A stretch of DNA of 45,221 nt from an uncultured Bacteroidales bacterium. Its GTDB lineage: Bacteria > Bacteroidota > Bacteroidia > Bacteroidales > Paludibacteraceae. The notes beneath the pieces were generated by a model that was not told the DNA's origin, ran no database searches, and saw nothing but the letters and a program-made list of their open reading frames with translations. Of the stretch, positions 8,896 to 17,246 are shown piece by piece (the stretch's first letter is position 1; the number at the start of each line of letters is the position of its first letter). The stretch spans positions 1-45,221 of the forward strand of contig CACWNR010000015.1 in NCBI GenBank assembly GCA_902762355.1, in the 5' to 3' direction. The position numbers were made by a program, and so were the translations under genes.

Positions 8896-11800
8896 GGTTC
8901 TTAATCGAATTATCTACTATTTCTTCTAATCCTTCGTCGATCACGCCGTCGCAGTTAGCATCTACAACAGCCTTACCGCAGTTCGGATTCCACAGATAAC
9001 AGGTATTCTCCGTTAGATAGATATCCTGCGTCTGCGGTTTCTTGTTGCCTTCCGTGAAGATGACGTAAATCTCTTTCAACTCCGGATTCATGGTGTGCAC
9101 ATACCATTGACCCTCCATTGTGGTCCATTTCATACCGGGCCATTTAGGACTCTTGCCATCTAACGAGTACGGAGTATCTTTGTACTTACCGTCCACTTTA
9201 ACGCGCGTGAACGCATATAAATAGAGGTCTGTCCACTCTTCCGGTTTGATGAACTTAACCGTCAACGGACCCGATTGCGGTGCTTTATAGGTGTATGTAG
9301 CCGTGCGCGTTGCTGTCTGCTGTTTTCCCGACAACGCAAACGCTTTCACCGTCGTTGTCTGTGTCACCTTAAAGGTGATCGGGCTCAAACCGTTCTGCGA
9401 TGCAGTCGTCGGCTCACTACCATCCGTCGTGTAGTAAATCATTGCTCCCTCTTTACCAATGGCATTGATCGTTACATTAACGCCTTCTACCTGGTCGTTG
9501 AAATAACCGCTCTCCGGGCCTACAGCAATGTCAAACGCGGGATGCAACTCCGTTTCGCAGTCCACCAGAACCTCCTGGTTAGATGTCGTATCCTTACCCG
9601 CCATCCAGCCGTAGCAAACGTCATAGTCGGTAACCAAATCATTCGAACGTACGTTGATACCGCCACAGTCGTCGCCCGAGTTGATACAGAAGTTAACCGA
9701 GTCCATCGAAGCGTCGAACTCATACGCGTACCATCCTTCTACATCTTGATAGATGCGTTGACCCGGGTAAGCACCCATGATATTCTCCGATGCATCTTCA
9801 CCCTGCTCATCTTTGTATGGTCTCCATGCGTATATATACACTTTATTCCAACTCTCCGGCTTGTTGAAGCGAACGATAATACCGCGTTGCAATGGCTCAC
9901 GATAGGTGTACGTATACGTCTGCACTTTCGATTTTGCAGTACCGCAAACGGCCATGATCTTCAGCGTCGTTGTCTGCTTGAAGTTCAGCGGTTCTGTATA
10001 TGTTTGCTTGGTCGAACTGGTTGCCGGATCCGTACCATCGGTAGTGTAGTAGATGGTCGGAGTCGCGCAACTGCCACCTACAGCCTCTGCTGTCACGTCA
10101 ATACCCGCCTGCAGATCCTCAAAGTATGCGCTCGGCGTCACAATCAGACCCGGCGCAGCGTCACCGGTATTCTTCACCCACATCTCGTAACTTTCGTTGA
10201 TCTGATTGCCATGATCATTAAAGGTACTGTACAGGCTGGCCACCTTGGTGTAGCCGGCGAAGTTACCTCCGGTCTTGGTGCCCAAGCATAAGATCAGATA
10301 ACCGTTCTTACCCACAATAGTAGCTTGGTAACCCGTAGCACGCGAGCCGTCGCTATCCCAGAACTCGTCCTTCACTTCACTTTCACTGTGCACACCCGCC
10401 AAGTGACGCGCATTGATCATATCCTTGATCTCGTCTTTGTACTTCACCCAGTGCGGATAGAACACACACGGTACACCCGGCATCGCGAGGATGAACGCGT
10501 TAGCGCCCAACAGACGAGCCTTGATCTCCGGCTTCATCGAGTTGCCGCGACCGCAGAACTCGAGGTCGTTATCCTCACGCAGGAACATATCGTGGTTATC
10601 CACCCAAGTTACGGAATGTTTCTTCCAGTAGTCACTGCCCGTGTCGTCTTTACCGATCAGACCGCGACGACCTACGTAGTTCCATCCCTGCATTGCATTG
10701 ATACCATCGAACTTCAACGCGAAATCCAACGCCATCATATTCATCTGTGCGGCACGGATAGAGTTTTTCAGCGTCTCTACATTTCCGTCATAATACTCCT
10801 CAAAAGCAATATACGGCTCCGAAGCCTGGTTGTAGTTGCTCATGTGCCAGTTGTTATATCCGTCACCCTTGTCATAACGCCAACCGTCATACTTCATCAC
10901 GTTCTTCATCCACTTCAGATATGCCTTAAACATCTCCTGAACCTCCGGATTGTCATGCGCCCAGTCACGAGCAGCATCCCAGTTGGCACCATCGTCTGCA
11001 CGTGAGTTTTTCGAGTAACCATAACAATCTCCGGCCAAGGTATCTACATTGTTCTTCGGATCATTCACCTCATCGTTGCTGGTGATAAAACTCGGCCCCG
11101 GTTCAAACAATCCATACTCATCGAAGTCCTCTACCGCCATATCGCACCAACCCGTCATAGCCTCAGCGTGGTTGATCACAATATCAGCAACCACTTTCGT
11201 ACCACTATTATGGAAGGTAGCAATCAGTTTCTCCAACTCTGCACGGGTACCCCATGCTGAGTTCTGGTTACAGTATTGTTTCGGGTGATAACCTACACCA
11301 CTGGCAAATCCACTGGGCGGCAACCATACCAAATCAAAATACGCACCGATCTCACCCGCTTGTTTTTGCAAGGTTTTCCATTTCGTATCGCCGTAAGTCT
11401 GCGTACCGGCATGGGTCGAGTCCACCTCATACGAGTCATAGAAGAAAGCCTGCAGCAACACGTCCGGACACTCGCTCGGAACACCCGTACCGCTCACAAT
11501 TTCCTCCGTTTCACCAACGATAGTAACACACAGATGACCATCCACGACGCTCACCGTTATACTACCCGTGCTCACCAACCGAATCGACACATTACCGTCA
11601 CTATCCGCACTATATCCCTGCGTACTACATCCCGCACTAACAGCATCAGCACCAAGGATTACACCTTCCCAGTTTCCCGTCGTCACCTTGAACTTATATG
11701 TTCCGGCCGGCAGATCCGAGAAAGTAATGGTACGATCCGGCATCAGCAAGTGCTCTCCCCAGCTCACACCAGGCAGACCCTCACCCGCAATATAATACTC

Positions 11801-12199
11801 AGCCGTAGCAGGATCCACATACACGCCCCACTGACCGTTACTGTACTTCGTGTTGTCCACCCAACCGGTAATCGTATAGCAGTCCTTACCCGACGGGATT
11901 TCCAGATCATACGTCTGATTCCAATACGTATTCCAATCCAACGATGCACTACCTCCCGGCATACGAACAAAGATAATTTTATTATTCTCGTCAGGAACAA
12001 CCACCGAATACACACCGGCGTCAATCGAACTCATTTTCAGGTCCTGAACATTCGAACTTTCCCCTGTCCAAGAATGAACAAAAAACACAGCTCCGCCTTG
12101 ATCCCACAGATCTCCTCCGCCGGCATTAAGGTAAATTGTCTTGGCCTGTATACTCATTGCACATACAAAGGCCGCAAAAATCAAAAAGAATCTCTTCAT
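8810..12199 (-). CDS. Large secreted multi-domain GH13 alpha-amylase
   Basis: An exported 1129-residue amylase and the first gene of the starch operon. I start it at 12199, where a signal peptide begins (MKRFFLIFAAFVCAMSIQA); the frame is open further upstream but those codons cross the promoter. Domains in order: CBM26-like module (20-128); a second beta module (about 133-232); GH13 barrel (about 245-680) with Asp443 (GWRYDKGDG), Glu468 (IAFEEYY) and Asp537 (WVDNHDMF); a chitobiase-like Ig repeat (about 685-767, IYYTTDGTDP); CBM26-like (about 772-865); a second chitobiase-like repeat (about 888-972, IYYTTDGSEP); CBM26-like (about 976-1072); and the C-terminal tag. Several binding modules suggest action on granular or insoluble starch. 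The last 86 bases also encode the signal peptide of the next gene. Confidence 0.9.
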   Translation of the reverse strand: MKRFFLIFAAFVCAMSIQAKTIYLNAGGGDLWDQGGAVFFVHSWTGESSNVQDLKMSSIDAGVYSVVVPDENNKIIFVRMPGGSASLDWNTYWNQTYDLEIPSGKDCYTITGWVDNTKYSNGQWGVYVDPATAEYYIAGEGLPGVSWGEHLLMPDRTITFSDLPAGTYKFKVTTGNWEGVILGADAVSAGCSTQGYSADSDGNVSIRLVSTGSITVSVVDGHLCVTIVGETEEIVSGTGVPSECPDVLLQAFFYDSYEVDSTHAGTQTYGDTKWKTLQKQAGEIGAYFDLVWLPPSGFASGVGYHPKQYCNQNSAWGTRAELEKLIATFHNSGTKVVADIVINHAEAMTGWCDMAVEDFDEYGLFEPGPSFITSNDEVNDPKNNVDTLAGDCYGYSKNSRADDGANWDAARDWAHDNPEVQEMFKAYLKWMKNVMKYDGWRYDKGDGYNNWHMSNYNQASEPYIAFEEYYDGNVETLKNSIRAAQMNMMALDFALKFDGINAMQGWNYVGRRGLIGKDDTGSDYWKKHSVTWVDNHDMFLREDNDLEFCGRGNSMKPEIKARLLGANAFILAMPGVPCVFYPHWVKYKDEIKDMINARHLAGVHSESEVKDEFWDSDGSRATGYQATIVGKNGYLILCLGTKTGGNFAGYTKVASLYSTFNDHGNQINESYEMWVKNTGDAAPGLIVTPSAYFEDLQAGIDVTAEAVGGSCATPTIYYTTDGTDPATSSTKQTYTEPLNFKQTTTLKIMAVCGTAKSKVQTYTYTYREPLQRGIIVRFNKPESWNKVYIYAWRPYKDEQGEDASENIMGAYPGQRIYQDVEGWYAYEFDASMDSVNFCINSGDDCGGINVRSNDLVTDYDVCYGWMAGKDTTSNQEVLVDCETELHPAFDIAVGPESGYFNDQVEGVNVTINAIGKEGAMIYYTTDGSEPTTASQNGLSPITFKVTQTTTVKAFALSGKQQTATRTATYTYKAPQSGPLTVKFIKPEEWTDLYLYAFTRVKVDGKYKDTPYSLDGKSPKWPGMKWTTMEGQWYVHTMNPELKEIYVIFTEGNKKPQTQDIYLTENTCYLWNPNCGKAVVDANCDGVIDEGLEEIVDNSIKNHEVYKIIINGRLVIVHNGVMYDVLGRRL

Positions 12200-12270
12200 T
12201 GTATTAGTTATTTTACTTATAATTAGCATGTTAAGTCTCTGCGTAACAGACATACGCCCATTTTGCTCCG

Positions 12271-12301
12271 CAAAATTACAAAAAAAATCCGATATACGCA
12301 A
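12271..12301 (-). promoter_or_regulatory. Promoter of the starch/kinase/xer operon
   Basis: Minus strand: TTG (12299-12301), 20 bases, TAATTTTG (12271-12278), a full match to the Bacteroidota consensus. It lies 71 bases upstream of the 12199 start and supports that start over the upstream ATG at 12334. No operator-like repeat is evident beside it. Confidence 0.8.
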
Positions 12302-12337
12302 GTATTTCGGACAAAAAATGTTATTTTTGTGCAAATT

Positions 12338-12985
12338 TTATGAATTTTTCTCTATTTTACGAACAATCACCTTCCGGCCTTCCACCACAAAAGTAACCGT
12401 CCACCCCGCATAGTCCAGTTTATATTCGCGCGCAGGGTCATCCTGATAGCCCGGACGCGGATCTTGACTCAAGATATACTCGATATCGCGCCATATCGAT
12501 TCCGGCACGGAATCCCTATCGCCCGTAACCTCTAACCGATAACCTTTACTCTCCTCCGCAAAGCCGTTTCGGGCATCTTCATGACTATCCGAAAAACTCA
12601 AATACGGCTTGATATCGTATATCGGCGTTCCATCCAACACATCTGCTCCGCTCACAATCAAATCGCCGTTCTCGATTCCCACCAATCTCACACTACTTAA
12701 TCCAATAGGATTAGGTCGAAACGGACTCCGTGTTGCAAACACGCCCATCCGCTTGTTGCCGCCCAACCGAGGCGGACGTACCGTCGGCGACCAATCGGTC
12801 GTATTGAAGCCCCAGATGAGCCATAGATGGCTATAGCCCTCAATGCCGCGCAGTGCTTCCGCCACCCGATATTCCGGTTCAAAAACGATACGTGTCAAGA
12901 TCGGGCTTCCCTCACGACTCTGCCGCGGAATGCCAAACTTATCCGTATGCCCGTTTCGGGCGTATGCAATCACTTTTAGTTCCAT
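12338..12985 (-). CDS. trmO: tRNA (adenine(37)-N6)-methyltransferase TrmO
   Basis: A protein of the UPF0066/TsaA (YaeB) family, which methylates N6-threonylcarbamoyladenosine at position 37 of tRNA-Thr using S-adenosylmethionine. The chosen start gives 215 residues, beginning MELKVIAYARNG; a Met three codons earlier (12994) is possible but would leave almost no leader behind the promoter. Family motifs are present: YSHLWLIWGF near residue 60, FATRSPFRPNPIGLS near 95 and DVLDGTPIYDIKPY near 125. It is a single-gene transcript, back to back with the tRNA-Phe promoter. Two of the five tRNAs in this window are tRNA-Thr, its known substrate. Confidence 0.93.
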   Translation of the reverse strand: MELKVIAYARNGHTDKFGIPRQSREGSPILTRIVFEPEYRVAEALRGIEGYSHLWLIWGFNTTDWSPTVRPPRLGGNKRMGVFATRSPFRPNPIGLSSVRLVGIENGDLIVSGADVLDGTPIYDIKPYLSFSDSHEDARNGFAEESKGYRLEVTGDRDSVPESIWRDIEYILSQDPRPGYQDDPAREYKLDYAGWTVTFVVEGRKVIVRKIEKNS

Positions 12986-13004
12986 TTTCTGCACAAATTC
13001 GGCA

Positions 13005-13035
13005 CAAAATTACTACTTTTTTGGCAAAAATGCAA
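13005..13035 (-). promoter_or_regulatory. Promoter of trmO
   Basis: Minus strand: TTG (13033-13035), 20 bases, TAATTTTG (13005-13012). The inferred leader to the ATG at 12985 is about 15 bases. The stretch upstream carries repeated TTTTTGCA words. Confidence 0.78.
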
Positions 13036-13052
13036 AAAAAATGCAAAAAAAT

Positions 13053-13083
13053 TTGGTCAATTCAAAAAAAAGCAGTACTTTTG
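13053..13083 (+). promoter_or_regulatory. Promoter of tRNA-Phe
   Basis: Plus strand: TTG (13053-13055), 20 bases, TACTTTTG (13076-13083). The block from TTTGGTCA to TTTTGCAC is nearly identical to the tRNA-tuf promoter. About 70 bases lie between the expected transcript start and the tRNA, so the precursor has a 5' leader. Confidence 0.82.
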
Positions 13084-13162
13084 CACCCGCTTTCGACAAG
13101 AGCGACATATTTTGCCCTCTTAGGCGGAAGCCGCTTCTCCCGATTAACGGGAGAACGCTCCG

Positions 13163-13235
13163 GGTGCCATAGCTCAGTTGGTAGAGCAAAGGACTGAAAA
13201 TCCTTGTGTCCCTAGTTCGATTCTCGGTGGCACCA
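13163..13235 (+). tRNA. tRNA-Phe (anticodon GAA)
   Basis: Plus-strand cloverleaf with acceptor arms GGTGCCA and TGGCACC, D arm AGCTCAGTTGGTAGAGC, anticodon stem-loop AGGACTGAAAATCCT (anticodon GAA), T loop AGTTCGATTCT and discriminator A at 13235. CCA is not encoded. Its last 20 bases recur 135 bases downstream. Confidence 0.95.
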
Positions 13236-13266
13236 CGAAAAACGACCTGATGAGGGTCGTTTTTTG
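13216..13266 (+). repeat. Direct repeat, copy 1: tRNA-Phe 3' end plus terminator
   Basis: Positions 13216-13266 (the last 20 bases of tRNA-Phe plus the terminator) recur at 13351-13401 with one mismatch (G13219 against A13354). The offset is exactly 135 bases. Confidence 0.92.
13238..13265 (+). terminator. Rho-independent terminator after tRNA-Phe
   Basis: Stem AAAAACGACC (13238-13247) pairs with GGTCGTTTTT after a 7-base loop and ends in a T run. It starts two bases after the tRNA. A second identical copy is at 13373-13400. Confidence 0.88.
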
Positions 13267-13350
13267 ATGCCAAGGAACGAGAATCTCACTAGAGTTCTTA
13301 TCTCGCTTCGCTCGAACGATTATTGCGAGCAATATACTCCGCCCGCAATT

Positions 13351-13401
13351 TTCAATTCTCGGTGGCACCACGAAAAACGACCTGATGAGGGTCGTTTTTT
13401 G
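13351..13401 (+). repeat. Direct repeat, copy 2: tRNA-Phe 3' end plus terminator
   Basis: A 51-base copy of 13216-13266 that lacks the 5' three quarters of the tRNA, so it cannot make a tRNA. It holds a second complete terminator hairpin (13373-13400). The 84 bases between the copies (13267-13350) hold no gene that I can see. The arrangement resembles the att scar left by elements that integrate into tRNA 3' ends, or a local duplication. Confidence 0.9.
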
Positions 13402-13442
13402 GTATTCCTATGTAAAAAAACGCGCATATATCGCGCGAAGTC

Positions 13443-13473
13443 TTGCATAATTCAAAAAAAAGTAGTACTTTTG
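13443..13473 (+). promoter_or_regulatory. Promoter of ychF and downstream genes
   Basis: Plus strand: TTG (13443-13445), 20 bases, TACTTTTG (13466-13473). The inferred transcript start is about 20 bases before the ychF ATG at 13501. The spacer shares AAAAAAAAGTAG with the flippase promoter at 26705-26735. Confidence 0.82.
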
Positions 13474-13500
13474 CAGCGCAAAAGTTTTTGAAAAAAAGAT

Positions 13501-14607
13501 ATGAGTTTACAATGTGGAATAGTAGGCTTGCCTAATGTGGGCAAGAGTACGCTGTTTAATTGTTTGAGTAACGCCAAGGCGCAGAGCGCCAATTTTCCCT
13601 TCTGTACGATCGAGCCGAACGTGGGTGTGATCACCGTTCCGGACGAGCGTCTGATCAAACTCGGGGAGCTTTGCAAGCCGGAGCGCGGTGTAATCCCGAC
13701 GACGGTGGAGATCGTGGACATAGCAGGTCTGGTGAAGGGCGCGAGCAAAGGCGAAGGCCTCGGTAATAAGTTCCTCGCCAACATCCGCGAAACGGACGCC
13801 ATCATTCACGTGCTCCGTTGTTTCGACGACGAGAACGTGGTACATGTGGACGGTTCAGTCAACCCCGTTCGCGACAAAGAGATCATCGATGCGGAATTGC
13901 AATTGAAAGACCTCGAGACGGTCGAGAGCCGCATCGCCAAATGTGAGAAAGCGGCTAAAGCCGGTGGAGATAAGAACGCAAAGTTACAACTCGAGGTGCT
14001 CGTTAAGTACCGCGAGGCGCTGTCGCAAGGCAAGAACGCCCGGACGGTAGAGCTGGAGAACAAAGACCAGGAAGCTGCAGCGCGGGATTTGTTCCTGCTG
14101 ACCAACAAGCCTGTGATGTACGTTTGCAACGTGGATGAAGCCGCAGCGGTGACAGGTAATGCGTATGTAGAGCAGGTCAAAGAGGCAGTAAAGGACGAAG
14201 ACGCGCAAGTATTGGTTCTCGCCGCAAAGATCGAGAGCGAGATAGCCGAGCTGGAGACCTACGAGGAGCGGCAGATGTTCCTCGAGGAGATAGGCCTCAA
14301 AGAGTCCGGTGTCAACCGGCTCATCAAAGCCGCATACGCCCTCTTGAACCTCCGTACCTTCCTCACGGCGGGTAGTGACGAGGTACGCGCATGGACGTTC
14401 AAGGCGGGATCGAAAGCACCGCAATGCGCAGGTGTGATCCATACGGATTTCGAGCGCGGGTTCATACGCGCGGAGGTCATCAAATACGACGATTTCATTG
14501 CCCTCGGCGGCGAAGCAGCTTGCCGCGCGGCGGGCAAACTCGGCATCGAAGGCAAGGACTATATCGTGCAAGACGGCGATATTATGCATTTTCTCTTTAA
14601 CGTATGA
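13501..14607 (+). CDS. ychF: Ribosome-associated ATPase YchF (OLA1 family)
   Basis: A P-loop NTPase of the Obg/HflX class that prefers ATP and binds ribosomes; in other bacteria it has been linked to translation and the oxidative stress response. The 368 residues are standard. Motifs: G1 loop GLPNVGKST (residues 9-17), G3 DIAGLVKGA (about 74), a coiled region (about 125-175), a degenerate NKPV (about 202) and a C-terminal TGS domain (about 280-365) ending in the usual [11 protein letters not shown]. The start follows a purine-rich AAAAAAAGAT. Its TGA overlaps the start of the exchanger gene (ATGATAG), so the two are translationally coupled. Confidence 0.96.
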   Translation: MSLQCGIVGLPNVGKSTLFNCLSNAKAQSANFPFCTIEPNVGVITVPDERLIKLGELCKPERGVIPTTVEIVDIAGLVKGASKGEGLGNKFLANIRETDAIIHVLRCFDDENVVHVDGSVNPVRDKEIIDAELQLKDLETVESRIAKCEKAAKAGGDKNAKLQLEVLVKYREALSQGKNARTVELENKDQEAAARDLFLLTNKPVMYVCNVDEAAAVTGNAYVEQVKEAVKDEDAQVLVLAAKIESEIAELETYEERQMFLEEIGLKESGVNRLIKAAYALLNLRTFLTAGSDEVRAWTFKAGSKAPQCAGVIHTDFERGFIRAEVIKYDDFIALGGEAACRAAGKLGIEGKDYIVQDGDIMHFLFNV

Positions 14608-15614
14608 TAGAGCAGTTATTAGCATATGGTTGGTGGGTCGGCGCGATCTTCATCGTGGTCGGCTTTGTAGCGTTGGTCAAAGGCGCGGACTACCTCGTGG
14701 ACGGAGCGTCGGCGATCGCGAAGCGCTTCGGCATCAGCGATCTGGTTATCGGTCTGACGGTAGTGGCGTTCGGTACCTCGATGCCGGAGTTTGTGGTGAA
14801 TATGGTTTCCGTAGCGGAAGGGTCGACAGACTTGGCCATCACTAACATCTTAGGCTCCAACATCATCAACACCTTCGTCATCCTCGGTCTCACGGCCTTA
14901 GTCTATCCTATCGTTTCGCAAAAACGCAGCCGTGATTTCGACATCCCGCTGTCGATCATCGCAGGGGTGCTGGTGCTGATCTTCGTGAGCCTTCAGTTGC
15001 CCTTCGGCGAGAGCGGAAAAGGCATCGGACGTATGGGTGGCATTATCCTGTTGTTGCTGTTCTGCTATTTCCTCTATAACACTTTCCGTCATGCGAAAGA
15101 GCATCCGGAGGAGAGTGAATTAACGAATGAAGGAGAGAATGAATTAAGGACGAGCGCACTGCCGGTATGGCGGGCTATATTGCTAATGCTCGTAGGGTTC
15201 TTGGGACTGGTGATCGGCGGTGAGTTGATCGTGAAGAGTGCGGTGGACATCGCTATGCGCTGCGGGGTCAGCGAAGCGATCATCGGTCTGACGATCGTAG
15301 CTTTAGGCACGTCCTTACCTGAACTCGCGACCTCGGTGATAGCGGCGGCCAAGCACAACAGCGACATCGCCTTGGGAAACGTGTTCGGCAGTAATATTTT
15401 CAATGTGTTCTTCGTGCTGGCAACGAGTGCAACCATTCGTCCGCTGCCCGCATATGATGGCATTGAACTCGACGCAGTGATGGCAGCTTTAGGTAGCATC
15501 ATCGTGTGGCTGGCGGTGAAGACCAACCACGAACGCAAGATCCAGCGTTGGGCAGGAGCGTTGCTGCTGCTCGTATATGGCGCGTATTTAACTTACAGAT
15601 TATTAAACATATGA
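14604..15614 (+). CDS. Na+/Ca2+ exchanger family antiporter (CaCA, YrbG-like)
   Basis: An inner-membrane cation/Ca2+ antiporter of 336 residues with about ten membrane segments in two inverted halves. Both alpha repeats are present: AFGTSMPEFVVN (about 56-67) and ALGTSLPELATS (about 233-244), each with the ion-binding Glu, followed by NILGSNIINT and NVFGSNIFNV. The central loop (about 163-187) contains SELTNEGENELR, encoded by an octamer repeat tract (15117-15150) that probably entered the loop without harming the fold. It overlaps ychF by 4 bases and the C10 protease start by 4 bases. The exact counter-ion is not predictable. Confidence 0.92.
   Translation: MIEQLLAYGWWVGAIFIVVGFVALVKGADYLVDGASAIAKRFGISDLVIGLTVVAFGTSMPEFVVNMVSVAEGSTDLAITNILGSNIINTFVILGLTALVYPIVSQKRSRDFDIPLSIIAGVLVLIFVSLQLPFGESGKGIGRMGGIILLLLFCYFLYNTFRHAKEHPEESELTNEGENELRTSALPVWRAILLMLVGFLGLVIGGELIVKSAVDIAMRCGVSEAIIGLTIVALGTSLPELATSVIAAAKHNSDIALGNVFGSNIFNVFFVLATSATIRPLPAYDGIELDAVMAALGSIIVWLAVKTNHERKIQRWAGALLLLVYGAYLTYRLLNI
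15117..15150 (+). repeat. Octamer repeat tract inside the exchanger gene
   Basis: Units GAATTAAC, GAATGAAG, GAGAGAAT and GAATTAAG follow each other in register, read in frame as ELTNEGENELR in the central loop between the two membrane halves. Confidence 0.75.
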
Positions 15615-17227
15615 AAAAGATTTTCTTACTCACCTTGGTTGCTCTGATGAGCACGATGGTATGGGCGGCTCCCCGCAGTATGCAACAAGCACGCAGTATG
15701 GCACCGGGTTTGCGTCATGTCCGTACGGCCTTGACGACGAACGGTCAGCCTGCGTTCTACATCTTCAACCGCGACAACGACGAAGGTTTCGTGATCATCT
15801 CTGCCGACGACCGTGCCCACACGGTGCTGGCTTATTCGGACAAGGGTCATTGGGATGAGAACGACCTGCCGGAGAACCTGCGCGTATGGTTAGAGGGTTA
15901 TGCAGAACAGATAGGCAGTCAGGACGCTTTCTATGCGCCGAGCATGGAGACAGCCTCGTATACGCCGGTCGGACAGTTGTGTCAGACCACCTGGGGGCAA
16001 AATGATCCGTACAACCGCTTATGCCCGATGTGGCAGAGCAGTCGCACTGTGACCGGTTGTGTAGCAACGGCTGCGTCGCAGATCATGAAGAAGCATAACT
16101 ACCCCGAGCACGGTATCGGTTCGCACAGTTATAAATGGGCGAATGCAAACGGCGACAGCATTGTGCTGAGTGCCGACTTCGAGAACACGACCTACGATTG
16201 GTCGAATATGCTCAACAGTTATACGAGCAGCGCCACGGATGTGCAGAAGGATGCCGTAGCGACCTTGATCTATCACTGCGGCGTAGCCAACGAAATGAGA
16301 TACGGCAAGAGTGCCTCCACCGGTGACTCGCCGGATATGCTCGGACAGATGATTGACTATTTCGGCTATGACAAGGGTATCCGCACGTACCGCAAAGGGT
16401 ATGCGCCGGACTCCGTCATTATGGAGAACATATACAACAACCTGCGTATGGGGCAACCGGTTTATATCAGCGCCAAGACGATCGATAGCATCGGTCACGC
16501 TTTCGTTTGCGACGGTATCGATGCAGACGGACTGCTGCATATCAACTGGGGCTGGAACGGCAAGGCGGACGGTTACTATCAACTTTCTGCTTTCGCTCCG
16601 AAAGAGCAAGGCACAGGCGGTTCGTCCAGCGGCAAAGCCTTCACCGAGCGCATCAAGGTCTTCACTCATATCCGTCCGAATGCCGACGGCGACTATTACT
16701 ACTCGTTCTGCTGCGAGAACATCCAATCCCTCCAGCCGGCTTATCACCGCGATTCGCTGGTACGTTTCCGTGTGGACTCATTCTATAACGATAGTTACAA
16801 CGCATGGCAAGGTCACCTGCGTCTCCTGATCTATCAGGACGGCGAGAAATATGGCAGTCGTTCTACCTCCACCGACATGAAACCGCTGCAACCTGGCAAG
16901 CGCCGCAATATAATCACCTACAGCGCTGATTTCTCCAACCGCACGAAGTACCCGGACGGAGAGTATGAATTAGTGATCGCTGCCCGTGCCACGGACCAGG
17001 GCTCCAGCTCTGTCATTCCTGTTTGGTGCAAAGGTTATGGCGAATGGCGATGCAAGATGACTTTTGAAGGGGACTCGATCTATATCGATGCGCCTCAACG
17101 CCCCGAAGGCATCCTCAATACCTCGGAAGAGACCATAGAGAAAGCGCAAAAGATCCTTCGTGACGGCGTACTGTACATCCGTCGCAACGGCGTGACGTAC
17201 AACGTACAAGGCATCAAAGTAAAGTAA
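15611..17227 (+). CDS. Secreted C10 family cysteine protease (streptopain-like)
   Basis: An exported papain-fold protease of the SpeB/PrtT/interpain family, 538 residues. The start at 15611 overlaps the exchanger stop (ATGA) and gives a clear signal peptide (MKKIFLLTLVALMSTMVWA); upstream in-frame codons belong to the exchanger. A Spi-type propeptide spans about 20-115 (FNRDNDEGFVIISADDR). The mature domain has the catalytic Cys150 (VTGCVATAASQIM), His296 (IGHAFVCDG) and the HINWGWNG stretch. A beta-rich region follows, and the protein ends with the shared tag (LRDGVLYIRRNGVTYNVQG). Known relatives cleave host or dietary proteins outside the cell. A second C10 gene follows 19 bases later. Confidence 0.93.
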   Translation: MKKIFLLTLVALMSTMVWAAPRSMQQARSMAPGLRHVRTALTTNGQPAFYIFNRDNDEGFVIISADDRAHTVLAYSDKGHWDENDLPENLRVWLEGYAEQIGSQDAFYAPSMETASYTPVGQLCQTTWGQNDPYNRLCPMWQSSRTVTGCVATAASQIMKKHNYPEHGIGSHSYKWANANGDSIVLSADFENTTYDWSNMLNSYTSSATDVQKDAVATLIYHCGVANEMRYGKSASTGDSPDMLGQMIDYFGYDKGIRTYRKGYAPDSVIMENIYNNLRMGQPVYISAKTIDSIGHAFVCDGIDADGLLHINWGWNGKADGYYQLSAFAPKEQGTGGSSSGKAFTERIKVFTHIRPNADGDYYYSFCCENIQSLQPAYHRDSLVRFRVDSFYNDSYNAWQGHLRLLIYQDGEKYGSRSTSTDMKPLQPGKRRNIITYSADFSNRTKYPDGEYELVIAARATDQGSSSVIPVWCKGYGEWRCKMTFEGDSIYIDAPQRPEGILNTSEETIEKAQKILRDGVLYIRRNGVTYNVQGIKVK

Positions 17228-17246
17228 ATCAAACGCATTTAATAGC

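Noticed and set aside
3686-12301. A classical Sus-type polysaccharide utilisation locus
   Set aside because: No susC, susD or sensor gene is present; the genes form a secreted starch operon of another kind.
12200-12334. 45 extra N-terminal codons of the large amylase, starting at 12334
   Set aside because: They cross the promoter at 12271-12301 and precede a perfect signal peptide that begins at 12199.
13267-13350. A small gene or second tRNA between the two terminator copies
   Set aside because: No cloverleaf and no credible start/stop frame with coding character; the copy at 13351 holds only the tRNA 3' part.
15506-15610. 35 extra N-terminal codons of the first C10 protease
   Set aside because: They lie within the exchanger gene and would bury the signal peptide; the ATGA overlap at 15611 is the expected start.
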